Assembly (NCBI RefSeq): GCF_000422465.1
Contig: NZ_KE383843.1
Coordinates: 248,001 to 312,000, forward strand
Length of the DNA stretch: 64,000 nucleotides
Origin: Paenibacillus harenae DSM 16969
GTDB taxonomy: Bacteria; Bacillota; Bacilli; Paenibacillales; Paenibacillaceae
Direction: 5' to 3'
The notes under the pieces are model-generated. The model did not search any database, was not told where the DNA came from, and saw only the letters and a program-made list of their open reading frames with translations. Shown here one piece after another: positions 17,135-26,151 of this stretch. How positions within the stretch are numbered: position 1 is the stretch's first letter; each line of letters opens with the position of its first letter. The translations under genes and the position numbers were made by a program.

Positions 17135-18733
17135 ATGTACCAATTACTAATCGTCGATGACGAAACCTCGGTCGTAGACAGCCTCGCGTTGACGATCCCG
17201 TGGGAGGATTATGGGATCGAGGAGGTCCACCGGGCCTACTCGGCACATGAAGCTCTGCAGATAGCGACGAAGCATTCCGTTGATATCATGATAACCGACA
17301 TCCGGATGCCAGAGATGGATGGATTGGAGCTGATCGAACGTGTCCGGCATTTCTCACGAAAGATTCGGTGCATCATTTTGTCCGGGCATGATGAATTCGA
17401 GTACGCCCAGAAAGCGATCCTGCACAAAACGATGAACTATTTGCTTAAACCCGTCGATGTCGGCGAGCTGATTCGATCGGTCGAGACGGCCATTCAGGAC
17501 ATCGAACGCGAGTGGGCCGAGATCAGCTCTTACCAGCGCATTAAGCATGCGCTGCATGCTAACAAGCCGCTTCTCCAAAATCAGCTGTTGAACGATCTGC
17601 TTCAGAAGAAACCAATGCCGCCAGAAGTCTTGCAAGAGCGTCTGGCTATGCTCGACATTTCGTTCAGATCAGCCGATCCGTTTGTTTTGATGGTCGTCCG
17701 GTTAGAGGAGGATTTCTCGGGATATGACCTTCACTCCCTCTCGCTCCTGGAATTCGCCGTCACCAATATCGGCGAAGAAGTATTTCAGGAGCTGTTCGAA
17801 TTATGGCACTGCATCACGGAACAGGGGTATCTGGTTTTTTTGATCAAGTCAACCGACAACCATGCACTTCCAATGATCGACTCCTGTGCGGTTAAGCTGC
17901 AAAATCATGTCCAGAAATACTTGAAGGGCTCGCTGTCCATCTGTCTGAGCAGTGTCCGGAACTTTCCCGATACCCTTTCGGATCTGTACCATGCCTCTGT
18001 TTCCGCGATTAACCGCAACGTTGGACGGAACAAGAGTTATTTTATTACGTTGGACGATACGGCGGTGAGCGCGCAACCTCGCAGCATTATCAATCTGCAC
18101 GAACCTCCTCTACTCCCGTCTCTGCTCGAAACGGGGAATTGGGACGAAGCGCTCGCCAAGATCAGACGAATCCTATCTATCGGCGATCCGAATACTAACC
18201 TTTCAGGCGACCAGTTGTTCACGATCCTTCTCTACCTCTCGTCCTCCTTAAGCCTGTCGTTATCGGCCGAAGACGGTACGATCGAAGATCAGTTTGGCGA
18301 TGAATTCGATCTTCTTCTGCGGAAGAAAAGTCAACTCTCGGGACAACGAATCTACGACTGGGCGGAGAAAATGGTCTATGCCATCCGGGCCAAAGCTTCG
18401 AATCAGATGGAGGATTCCCATCAGTTGATCGCTTCGAAAGTCCGGACGTTTATTCAAGAGCATCTTGCGGAAGGTATCTCCCTGCAGACTGTTGCCGACT
18501 ACATCGGTTTGCATCCCGTGTATCTGTCCAAAGTCTACAAAACTGTGACAAGCGAGACGATCGGTGATTATTTGTATCGGATCCGGATGGAACGCGCTAC
18601 GCATCTGCTGCGCCACACGGATTTGAAAATAACCGAGATCAGCAGTCAATTAGGCTTTCTGGCGCCGCCGCATTTCATTAAAATCTTCAAGAAGCATTAT
18701 GGCAGCACGCCCCAGGAATTCCGGAATAAATGA
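17135..18733 (+). CDS. YesN-like response regulator with AraC DNA-binding domain
   Basis: Response regulator of 532 residues. The receiver domain has acidic Asp8/Asp9, phospho-acceptor Asp55 in IMITDIRMPEMDG, and the LLKPVD lysine near residue 102. A middle region of about 280 residues is unrecognised. The C-terminal tandem helix-turn-helix spans about 430-530 (SLQTVADYIGLHPVYLSKVYK and DLKITEISSQLGF). ATG 17135 follows the kinase stop with GAGGGGG upstream. Phosphorylated YesN-like proteins bind direct repeats and activate sugar importer genes; the repeats at sites A, B and C are the obvious targets in this window. Confidence 0.94.
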   Translation: MYQLLIVDDETSVVDSLALTIPWEDYGIEEVHRAYSAHEALQIATKHSVDIMITDIRMPEMDGLELIERVRHFSRKIRCIILSGHDEFEYAQKAILHKTMNYLLKPVDVGELIRSVETAIQDIEREWAEISSYQRIKHALHANKPLLQNQLLNDLLQKKPMPPEVLQERLAMLDISFRSADPFVLMVVRLEEDFSGYDLHSLSLLEFAVTNIGEEVFQELFELWHCITEQGYLVFLIKSTDNHALPMIDSCAVKLQNHVQKYLKGSLSICLSSVRNFPDTLSDLYHASVSAINRNVGRNKSYFITLDDTAVSAQPRSIINLHEPPLLPSLLETGNWDEALAKIRRILSIGDPNTNLSGDQLFTILLYLSSSLSLSLSAEDGTIEDQFGDEFDLLLRKKSQLSGQRIYDWAEKMVYAIRAKASNQMEDSHQLIASKVRTFIQEHLAEGISLQTVADYIGLHPVYLSKVYKTVTSETIGDYLYRIRMERATHLLRHTDLKITEISSQLGFLAPPHFIKIFKKHYGSTPQEFRNK

Positions 18734-18741
18734 ATGAGTAA

Positions 18742-18770
18742 ATAACCCTTTCCTCATCTGAAAGGGTTAT
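18742..18770 (+). terminator. Hairpin after the response regulator gene
   Basis: An 11-base perfect stem, ATAACCCTTTC and GAAAGGGTTAT with a 7-base loop, starts 9 bases after the stop codon. It lacks a strong T tract, so termination may depend on the second hairpin 80 bases on. Confidence 0.65.
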
Positions 18771-18848
18771 ACGCACTTAATCCATTGAAAGGTTTGTTCC
18801 TTTGCTTTCAATAAACATTTCTTCACAGGTTTCAAAGACATCTCTCTT

Positions 18849-18879
18849 AATATTCTCCCGGCTTCGCCGGAAGAATATT
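18849..18879 (+). terminator. Second hairpin, possible terminator
   Basis: AATATTCT-C-CCGGC, loop TTC, GCCGG-A-AGAATATT forms a 13-pair stem with one mismatch, followed by TATATTAAT. It may end the yesMN-like transcript or, read from the other strand, transcripts entering from the right. Confidence 0.5.
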
Positions 18880-18932
18880 TATATTAATCGTAATCTTGTT
18901 ATAAAGCTACTTGGTTTTTTGAAGGGTGATAT

Positions 18933-19229
18933 CTATCTCCGAATCAACTTCCACTTCTGACCAGTCGATCCACTATTCAACCAAATATTCACGTTTGTCC
19001 CATTCGCAGTTCCGTTACCATCTACATTAAGAATCTTATTGCTATTAGAAGCGACGAATTTCAATGTCCCATCACCATTGCTTACTATCTTCCATTTTTG
19101 GTGTGCTCCGCCGCCATATGACCAAATATCCACATTCGCTCCGTCGTCTTTGCCAGCCCCATATACTTCCAAAGCTTTGCCGCTCTGAGCGCCGAGTTCT
19201 TTTCTTGGAGAAAGGACAAGAACTTGCAT
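18933..19229 (-). pseudogene. Ricin-type beta-trefoil lectin domain fragment
   Basis: Ninety-eight residues carry two trefoil repeats: GKALEVYGAGKDDGANVDIW ending in HQKWKI, and NKILNVDGNGTANGTNVNIW ending in GQKWKLI. These are the Q-x-W lectin (CBM13) signatures normally found at the C-terminus of secreted glycoside hydrolases. The native protein would have three repeats, a catalytic domain and a signal peptide, none of which are present. The reading frame starts inside an inverted repeat just past a terminator hairpin. I read it as the tail of a lost enzyme rather than a functional gene. Confidence 0.75.
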
Positions 19230-19289
19230 CCCAAATATAAAAAAGCCGCGCTATGCGCGGAGCTTCATGGATGTATGTTCTTGTCCTTT
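19211..19289. repeat. 79-base nested inverted repeat enclosing a terminator hairpin
   Basis: Outer arms 19211-19231 and 19269-19289 are inverted copies (AAAGGACAAGAAC then five of eight further bases matching, ending CATCC). Inside, 19234-19266 read on the minus strand is a GC stem GCTCCGCGC/GCGCGGC followed by six T residues, a good rho-independent terminator. The size and terminal repeats resemble a tiny MITE, but no clear target duplication is seen. Confidence 0.6.
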
Positions 19290-19396
19290 GACAATGCAGT
19301 GTCACTCTAAATAGTTTCCTTTTCCTCCGACATGTCCCAAGTTCATTTGCCATTCGGTTTGACCTTAGTGATACATATTAAAATGCTAATTTTCAC

Positions 19397-19418
19397 GCCG
19401 CCCGTTAGCTTAATGAAG
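19397..19418 (+). repeat. Isolated half of the dispersed hairpin repeat
   Basis: Contains CCCGTTAGCTTAATGAAG, close to the CCCGTTAGGTTAATCG end of the repeat at 63337-63417. It lies in the 292-base gene-free stretch 19230-19521, in which I see no other feature; no matching second half was found nearby. Confidence 0.4.
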
Positions 19419-19521
19419 CATCTTCATTTTTATAATTTATTTTCTTAGTCTACAACAATATTTTCAAGAGTCTAACACTCTAATTTTCAGTATAAAACTT
19501 TATTTTCTACTGATTACTTCA

Positions 19522-20025
19522 CTAGAGGTTGGTTGGGATATTTGGAATGGAATAGAGAACGCCATTCACCTTGGAGGCGTTAAAAATCTCGGGGTAATAT
19601 TGATTGGGGTCTATCTCGCCGCTATTAATATAGGAGTCTAAGGGCTCGACGGCCCCTCGGGCCACAAGCTGCGGATAGTTCCACCATAAGAAGACGTCCG
19701 GAGCGTTGCCGGCGGCAAGCGACGTAAATATTTTCTGCTCGTAGCTATCCGGTACGGACTCCACCTGAACCTTGATGTTCGGATATTTAGCCTGGAAACC
19801 GTCCACAACAGCTTTATACGTTTCCAATGAACTGGCCGTATCCCAAGTCGCGAATCGGATGGTCATAGGCGCATCTTCGGTGTCGGTTTTTGGGGCATCT
19901 GTTGCAGGGCTATTGTTGGATGCATCCATTTTGCCGGGAGAGTCGGCCGGCTGCGACCCACTGCAAGCGGTGGCAGAGAACAAAACGATTACACTCATAG
20001 AAATGGCCATCATTTTTTTCAACAT
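19522..20025 (-). pseudogene. Truncated ABC solute-binding lipoprotein (N-terminal third)
   Basis: The signal peptide and lipobox (VLFSATAC) are intact and the ribosome binding site GAGGGGGAAG is good. The protein matches the start of family-1 sugar-binding proteins: TIRFATWDTASSLETYKAVV, FTSLAAGNAPDVFLWW and the YPEIFNASKVNGVLYSIP strand. It then stops after 167 residues, where members run to about 420-450. No coding continuation was recognised between 19521 and 19290, so the 3-prime part has been deleted. It is the last gene of the leftward operon and may still be expressed as a non-functional lipoprotein. Confidence 0.85.
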
Positions 20026-20125
20026 ACTTGCTTCCCCCTCAAAGTTTTTAATTGAAACCGGTCATCCAACGACATTTCTCGCTTACTTCCCGTAATGATC
20101 ATCTCCCAACCGAAGGTTCCTTTTA

Positions 20126-21109
20126 TTAAAAGCTGATCCTTCTTTCCGCCTTAATTGAATCGACCGCCCTGCACACAATTTCCCAGCTATGCAGATTATC
20201 GCCTATATGGGTAATCGGCTTACGGCCTTCCCGGACCGAATGAAGCATATCAAAAAGCGAAAACTTCAATCCCGTGCGAGCCATATCCGCTAGCGGAATA
20301 AGTTGTTTGGAGCCATCCAGCTTGACGATGCAGGGAGTATCGTCGTAAGATTCGATCGCGCCTTCGCTGCCGATAAGTCGGAAATAGCCGTGCCATGGCG
20401 TTTCGGTTCCGCGATTGATAAAGCTCCCGTAGTAGTGTACCATCACGCCTTGTTCAAAACGGATAATGGCGGAAACCGCTCCGTTGCTATCGAGAAAATT
20501 CCAGGATGGATTTGAGCTTTCCGCATAGATGGATACCGCATTGGCACCTAGCAAATACCGCATCAAATCGAAATGATGAACGCACATTTCTTTCAAAAAC
20601 ATCTCTTCCATCTGCTTGCGCCATACGACGAACGAGCTGGTCGCGGTATGATTGCGTGCGAATAACCATTCCACTTCCTCAATGCGGCCGATGACATTGG
20701 AATCCACAGCGGCTTTGACTGCTTGAATAACGTTATTCCAGCGGTAATTTTGGCTGATCATGACATACTTGCCGCTTTTGTCGGCAATGTCCGCCATTTC
20801 TACGGATTCGTTCCAATCCATAGAAATCGGTTTTTCTAAAATGACATGAAGTCCCGCTTTCAGCATATCCTTCATAATTTTTTTGTGCGTGCCGGGAGGA
20901 GTGACCACCACCGCGATGTCAGCCTTCGTTTCCTGAAGCGCTTTGTTGTAATCCGAATAAGCGGGAATAGGCTTGTCCCCCAGCAAGTGCTGAGCCTTCT
21001 CCAAATTGTCCGCGTTCATATCCACTATCGCGGCCAATTCGACTTCTTCCGTTGATAGGATGAATCCGTGCAGCCCTGTACCGATTTGAATGATTTTTGC
21101 TTTATTCAT
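20126..21109 (-). CDS. Gfo/Idh/MocA-family oxidoreductase
   Basis: NAD(P)-dependent sugar or inositol dehydrogenase-like protein of 327 residues. An N-terminal Rossmann fold shows IIQIGTGLHG; then VVVTPPGTH, the HVILEKPIS motif with catalytic Lys, and VHHFDLMRYLLG in the C-terminal substrate domain. The stretch between GTGLHG and the acidic end of strand 2 (AAIVD) is about five residues shorter than in the relative at 31655-32635, which might affect cofactor binding. The start at 21109 lies 4 bases past the stop of the GH95-like gene, so the two are translationally coupled. It likely oxidises or epimerises a sugar released by that enzyme. Confidence 0.88.
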   Translation of the reverse strand: MNKAKIIQIGTGLHGFILSTEEVELAAIVDMNADNLEKAQHLLGDKPIPAYSDYNKALQETKADIAVVVTPPGTHKKIMKDMLKAGLHVILEKPISMDWNESVEMADIADKSGKYVMISQNYRWNNVIQAVKAAVDSNVIGRIEEVEWLFARNHTATSSFVVWRKQMEEMFLKEMCVHHFDLMRYLLGANAVSIYAESSNPSWNFLDSNGAVSAIIRFEQGVMVHYYGSFINRGTETPWHGYFRLIGSEGAIESYDDTPCIVKLDGSKQLIPLADMARTGLKFSLFDMLHSVREGRKPITHIGDNLHSWEIVCRAVDSIKAERRISF

Positions 21110-21113
21110 ACCT

Positions 21114-23651
21114 CTACTTTACTTCCATCTCGATAAAGTTGAACGCCTCGCCTGCCAAGGTTTCAAATTCAAGCAATGAGCCGCTAAATATTTTCGATTC
21201 ACGATCTCCATTCTTCACGGACACTTGCCGCTCCCCCCAAGGGTTGCGCAGTCTGCAAATACCTCCGAGCGTGGATTCAATGCTTAACGAAACGATAACG
21301 CCATTGCGGATCGAGGACGTCACATTAAAACCTCCATGACACCAGAGCGAGAATTCCGCATCCCACCCGTCGGGGACGGCCGGGAAGACGTTAATAACTG
21401 GCTCTTTGCCGGGTGCGCCAGGTTGGCTTTGACAGAGCGCAAGCTGCAGGCCGTGCGCCACATTTCCGAGCCTCTGCGCGCTGATGGCATTGACGCCTTC
21501 CCGTACCGTCAGCCGGTTGTCGTAATATTTGATTTTCCCCGTATCTGCATAGTAGCAGTATTCACGCTCGGCATTTACGCATTCCAGCTGCGCCAACACG
21601 GCTTGTTTAAAACCTTCGGCCTCGCCCATACCTGCGAGCATTACGGTAACGGATGACATCTCGGTTGCAGCCTTGCCCCAGTCTCCTCCCAGCCTATCCC
21701 GCTGATAGGCAAGGGTGGCTTTGCCTGTCTTGAACCAATCGGGATTTTCACTCGCGGTCTCTAGGGAGCAGAGAATAAAATCCCGCATCGGATCGGTAGC
21801 GATGTCCTGACGATCATCAAGCACCCGCCCGATCGCGCCTACCCACACGGGCTCCTCTTTTTCTTTTGTTTTATAGATCGCCTCCGGATGATCGCTTCGC
21901 GGAAGCGGAGCCAGGTTGCGATAGAACTCCTCCCACAACGGACGCATGTCCTGATCCGCATCCAATACATTTGAGGCCTTCAGCAGCACCGGAAAGATTC
22001 CGTGAAGCGCAGACATCACTTGAATCGTATCCTTTCCTCCAATGTACTTCTCACCGCTAATTGTGTTGTGCAAATGGTATTTGCCGTCATCCTCCTTACG
22101 CAAGTGTGGATAATTGCGAAGGAATTCCGCGGCCCCTTTGATCATCGGGTATGCCCGTTTATTCAGCCATGTCAGGTCTTTAGTGAATTCATAATAATTC
22201 CAATAATGATAGGCGATGCCGACGATGTTCCAAAACATGTGGGTCGTGGATCCGAAGGGACCCCAGCTCTTATCGGAATAGACCAGGCTTCCGTCAATCC
22301 ATTCTTCGTGTCCCTTCCAGTTCCAACGACTCTCATGCGGATGCTTGTTATGCGCATATTGCTTGAATATTTCAGATCGTTCCTCCCAAGGCTTGCGCAG
22401 TAAGTACAGTTCTCTCATCTCGGCAGCAATATTTTCGGGCAGTTCATCCACGCCGTTAAACCAAACGGTTTCGGGGATATAGATCCCCTTGCTTCCCCAC
22501 TGCTGTTCCGCCGCTTTAGCGCACGAATCGTACATGCCCGAATACATATCGAAATAAGGCTGCATCAATTCATAGTGACCCGTTGCCTGAACCGCATTGT
22601 AATACAACCTGAGATTGCTCCACCACTGCATCGCTCCCCAGTGTCTGAAGTCCCCGCGCGGGCTCAGCAGCATACCGCCGAAGTTAGGCGGATACTTTCC
22701 GCTCCGGGAGTTAGACGCCATTAGATATACATAATACGTATAATGCTTCTCCACAAATTCGGCGCTGCCATCATCGCTGCTTAAGAAGATGTAGGATTTT
22801 TGCCAAAACTCGTTCCACCAAAGCTGATGCTCCTGCAGCAAGCGATCATATCCTGCATTTCTTGCCGCTTCCAATTGCTTTATTGCCGAAGCGGCAACGT
22901 CTTCGTTTTCATCAAAGGTGGCGCTGCTCGCAATGAAGATTTCGAAGTTTCCCGTTTCCGGTCTGATGCATAGGCGCATTTCTGTTTCATTCGGCTGACC
23001 GAGAACTTTACTTACTCTAAAATCGGCGACCGGCGCCCTTCCGCCAAGCTCATCGTTCATCCGGATGACACCGCCGCGCCCGGATATACCGACCGCGACC
23101 GCCGAAGAACAGTAATAACTGCCCTCTCTGAATTCCTGCTTCAAGATCATGACGTCCTTGTGCATGACGAGCTTGGAGACAGCCGTATGATTCTTAGTTG
23201 CGACTTCTGCCGGCCGAAGCATCTTCAGCTTGATGTTGATGCCTTGCGGGTTCTTCCTTCCATCCTCGACCTTGAAGGCAAAAACATCGCTGTGGTCATA
23301 AGCAAATGCCTCGAGACCGACTCCGTTGCCGCGAATGGTAGCCATCGCATCGTATAAGCTTAAATGCTGGCGTACAGTTCCGTCCTGAAACGCGTCTTCT
23401 CCGTTATCCACAAAATCGATGTCGACGAAACCGCAGGCGTATGCGTAATCCAAATGCCTTTGATTGAAGCTGTTCGTGGATCGGTCATTAGCATACACAT
23501 CGACGCGATTGACCTGCAATTTCACGGCCGACGGCGATGTCCAAAGAAGGCTTCCCATCCTCCCGTTACCGATCGGAAGTCCTCCTTCGCTTCTTTTGAC
23601 CGTGTGCTCGTAATGCAAATCACCGCGAGACACAAGCTCTCGATAATTCAT
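21114..23651 (-). CDS. GH95-like glycosidase
   Basis: Large cytoplasmic protein of about 845 residues with the N-terminal beta-domain signature GGLPIGNGRMGSLLWTSP and a central (alpha/alpha)6-type region, an arrangement typical of GH95-like proteins (alpha-L-fucosidases and alpha-L-galactosidases) and of GH-L clan relatives. Aromatic and acidic residues such as WWNEFWQKSY and HWGAMQWWSNLRLYYN line the expected active site. The start is taken at 23651 (MNYRELVSRG); a GTG at 23663 has better Shine-Dalgarno spacing, and longer frames overlap the upstream lipoprotein gene. No signal peptide. Classification is by pattern only and the substrate is unknown. It is co-transcribed after the importer. 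Confidence 0.75.
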   Translation of the reverse strand: MNYRELVSRGDLHYEHTVKRSEGGLPIGNGRMGSLLWTSPSAVKLQVNRVDVYANDRSTNSFNQRHLDYAYACGFVDIDFVDNGEDAFQDGTVRQHLSLYDAMATIRGNGVGLEAFAYDHSDVFAFKVEDGRKNPQGINIKLKMLRPAEVATKNHTAVSKLVMHKDVMILKQEFREGSYYCSSAVAVGISGRGGVIRMNDELGGRAPVADFRVSKVLGQPNETEMRLCIRPETGNFEIFIASSATFDENEDVAASAIKQLEAARNAGYDRLLQEHQLWWNEFWQKSYIFLSSDDGSAEFVEKHYTYYVYLMASNSRSGKYPPNFGGMLLSPRGDFRHWGAMQWWSNLRLYYNAVQATGHYELMQPYFDMYSGMYDSCAKAAEQQWGSKGIYIPETVWFNGVDELPENIAAEMRELYLLRKPWEERSEIFKQYAHNKHPHESRWNWKGHEEWIDGSLVYSDKSWGPFGSTTHMFWNIVGIAYHYWNYYEFTKDLTWLNKRAYPMIKGAAEFLRNYPHLRKEDDGKYHLHNTISGEKYIGGKDTIQVMSALHGIFPVLLKASNVLDADQDMRPLWEEFYRNLAPLPRSDHPEAIYKTKEKEEPVWVGAIGRVLDDRQDIATDPMRDFILCSLETASENPDWFKTGKATLAYQRDRLGGDWGKAATEMSSVTVMLAGMGEAEGFKQAVLAQLECVNAEREYCYYADTGKIKYYDNRLTVREGVNAISAQRLGNVAHGLQLALCQSQPGAPGKEPVINVFPAVPDGWDAEFSLWCHGGFNVTSSIRNGVIVSLSIESTLGGICRLRNPWGERQVSVKNGDRESKIFSGSLLEFETLAGEAFNFIEMEVK

Positions 23652-23692
23652 AAATGAAATCACACTCCAGAACTCCCTTTTTTTAATCTCCG

Positions 23693-25192
23693 TTATTTCT
23701 TGTATTTGTTGTACAGCTCGGTATATTCCTTGACAACGTCGGCGCCGCCCGACTGCTTCCAATTCTCAATCTCTTTGCCCCAGCCCGCTTCGTCGATTAC
23801 GCCCATGATGAACTTGATTTTCGCGTCGTCGATGATTTTCTTGTTCGTTGACAGCTTCTTCTTGCTTTCGACGCTGAGGATGAGTCCGTGCGATACGTCC
23901 GCAACGCCGTACTGCTTGATCTCCTCAAGCGTATCCGCAGCCTCTTTCGCTAGCGGCGTTCCGTTGTTGACAAGGTCCATGCGCATTGCAAGGTGTTGGA
24001 CCGGCACGACTTCCTTGTTGTAATTGGTTTCGTCCAATATCTTTTGAACGCCGTTCTCTTCCTTGTAATGAACCCCGTCAATGCCAAGCATGACCGTTTT
24101 CACCATCTTGTCGTCGGCCATCTTGTCAAAGAAGCTTAGAATCTTCTTCAAATCCTCTTCTGTCTTGACGCTCGACTTCGGGAACATATACATGCCCAGG
24201 AACCCGCTGCCCTTGGCAACCCGCTTCTGGCCGGTCGTCGATACGAGCGCCGGAATGATGTGAACGTCTGCGCCCGGCAGCGTTTTCCCAAGGCCGACGA
24301 ACGTTTCGCCGCGGTACGCTTCAACGATGTTTCCTCTGATGCCGATTTTCCCACTGGTCCAATCCTCCGATACTTTAGCGCCCGGCACAGTAGCAAAGTC
24401 CTGATTGATAATCTTTTCGTCGTACAGCTTTTTCATGAATTTCAAATAGTCCATATATTCGTTGGTCATGAAATCGGGGATAACCTGGTTATTGATATAA
24501 CCCCATCCGTTCGGCGCTCCAAACAGGAGCGGAAACGTATAGGTACCTAAATCTTTATTTTCGGTGATGCCCCATGTATCCTGCTTCCCGTTTTTATCCG
24601 GGTCGTTCAATGTAAACGCTTTTATCGCGTTATAATAATCGTCCACGGTTTTAGGTGGTTCTTTGATCCCGGCATTATCCAGCCAATCCTTCCGATAATA
24701 CATGACGACCCTTTCCGGATAACGACCCCGGTAAAGACCATATATTTTACCGTTGATCCGGGTATTGTTCAGCGTATCTATATCTAATTTGCTCAGGTTC
24801 GGATAATCCTTCAAATAGGGCTCGACATCCCAGAAGAACCCGCTCTGCGCGGCGCTCACGATGACCGTATCCTGCGGATTAACGACTAGCATCACTTGCG
24901 GCAGGTCCCCGGATGCCATCGTCACGTTCAATTTATCCGTATAATTGGAGTTAAGCACCCATGTGATATCGAGCTTCGTATTCGTCTGCTGTTCGATGTA
25001 TTTCACAATGGGGTTGTCCGCTGTCGGGGGTTCCGCAGATTCAAATTGGCTCATCATTTGGATTCGAAGCGGCGCTGCCGAATCCGTACTAACCGTTGCG
25101 GACGGTTTATTGCTGCCTCCGGAGCATCCGGTCAATGCCGCGATAAGCAGCATCGATACCACTGGTACAATTCGCTTAAACTCTTTTCCCAT
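23693..25192 (-). CDS. ABC transporter solute-binding lipoprotein
   Basis: Sugar-binding lipoprotein of 499 residues with lipobox IAALTGC and the LipO/YtcQ-type layout, including LNDPDKNGKQDTWGI near residue 200. The start at 25192 follows GGAGG by 10 bases. It follows two permease genes in the order LplB-type, LplC-type, binding protein and precedes the GH95-like gene by 41 bases. Ligand unknown. It is larger than classical maltose-type binding proteins, as usual for oligosaccharide binders of this group. Confidence 0.92.
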   Translation of the reverse strand: MGKEFKRIVPVVSMLLIAALTGCSGGSNKPSATVSTDSAAPLRIQMMSQFESAEPPTADNPIVKYIEQQTNTKLDITWVLNSNYTDKLNVTMASGDLPQVMLVVNPQDTVIVSAAQSGFFWDVEPYLKDYPNLSKLDIDTLNNTRINGKIYGLYRGRYPERVVMYYRKDWLDNAGIKEPPKTVDDYYNAIKAFTLNDPDKNGKQDTWGITENKDLGTYTFPLLFGAPNGWGYINNQVIPDFMTNEYMDYLKFMKKLYDEKIINQDFATVPGAKVSEDWTSGKIGIRGNIVEAYRGETFVGLGKTLPGADVHIIPALVSTTGQKRVAKGSGFLGMYMFPKSSVKTEEDLKKILSFFDKMADDKMVKTVMLGIDGVHYKEENGVQKILDETNYNKEVVPVQHLAMRMDLVNNGTPLAKEAADTLEEIKQYGVADVSHGLILSVESKKKLSTNKKIIDDAKIKFIMGVIDEAGWGKEIENWKQSGGADVVKEYTELYNKYKK

Positions 25193-25246
25193 GAACCCAT
25201 GACCTCCATATTTTTATTGTATTGATTTTCCGGTCTCGGGCTTTTC

Positions 25247-26125
25247 CTATTCTTTCACGGACCCGAGCAGCACGCCTTTCGCAAAATGCCGTTGCAAGAA
25301 AGGATAGACGAGCAAGATGGGAACAGTGGATACGACCGTCACGCCCATTTGGATCGTTTTTCCCGGCGGAATCACCCCCTCGAAGTTGTTTGCGGAATCG
25401 CCTATGCCGGTTTGCGACAGAAGGACGATTTGACGCAACCATACCTGGATCGGAAACTTGCTTGCATCATTGATATAGAGAAGGGCGTTTAGAAATTGAT
25501 TCCAGTGCCCAACCGCATAAAACAGCGTTAATGTTGCAATCGCCGGCATCGACAGCGGAATCACGATCCGAAACAAGATCTGTAGATCGTTGCAGCCGTC
25601 GATCCGAGCCGAATCCTCCAATTCATCCGGCAGCTGGATGAAAAAGTTTTTCAATATAATCAGAAAGAATGCGCTGATGGCCCCGGGAAGCAGCAGGGCG
25701 CCGTATGTGTCGAGCAGCCCCAGATTTTTCACGACCAGATAGGTCGGAATCATTCCTCCGCTGAACAGCATGGAGAAAATGACCAATAGCATGACCGGCT
25801 TTCGTACCCGCAGCCGTTTGTTGGCCAAAGGAAAAGCCATCAGTGAGGTAAGCGCGATGTTAATGGCCGTTCCCGCAACCGTGATGAATATTGTGACCAA
25901 TAACGAGTGCGGAATCGTATTCGTGCTGAAAATGTACCGGTAAGCCGCGAGCGAAAACGTCTTCGGGAAGATTACAAAGCTTTTCCGAAGAGCTTCCACC
26001 GGAGCTTCGAACGAGCCGGTTACGTTGAGCAGAAAGGGAACGATCGTAATCAAGGCCATCAGAAATAATAGAAAATAATTGGCGCTGTCGAATACCTTGC
26101 TGCCCCAAGATCTGTTCATATCCAT
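25247..26125 (-). CDS. ABC transporter permease, LplC type
   Basis: Permease of 292 residues with six membrane segments; the EAA-like loop is ELEDSARIDGCNDLQILFRI, where Ser replaces the usual Ala, and the C-terminus is FAKGVLLGSVKE. The start at 26125 follows AGAGGTGAAG. It pairs with the upstream LplB-type permease (26 bases apart). Confidence 0.92.
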   Translation of the reverse strand: MDMNRSWGSKVFDSANYFLLFLMALITIVPFLLNVTGSFEAPVEALRKSFVIFPKTFSLAAYRYIFSTNTIPHSLLVTIFITVAGTAINIALTSLMAFPLANKRLRVRKPVMLLVIFSMLFSGGMIPTYLVVKNLGLLDTYGALLLPGAISAFFLIILKNFFIQLPDELEDSARIDGCNDLQILFRIVIPLSMPAIATLTLFYAVGHWNQFLNALLYINDASKFPIQVWLRQIVLLSQTGIGDSANNFEGVIPPGKTIQMGVTVVSTVPILLVYPFLQRHFAKGVLLGSVKE

Positions 26126-26151
26126 GTCTTCACCTCTTTTCTCGTCATTCT

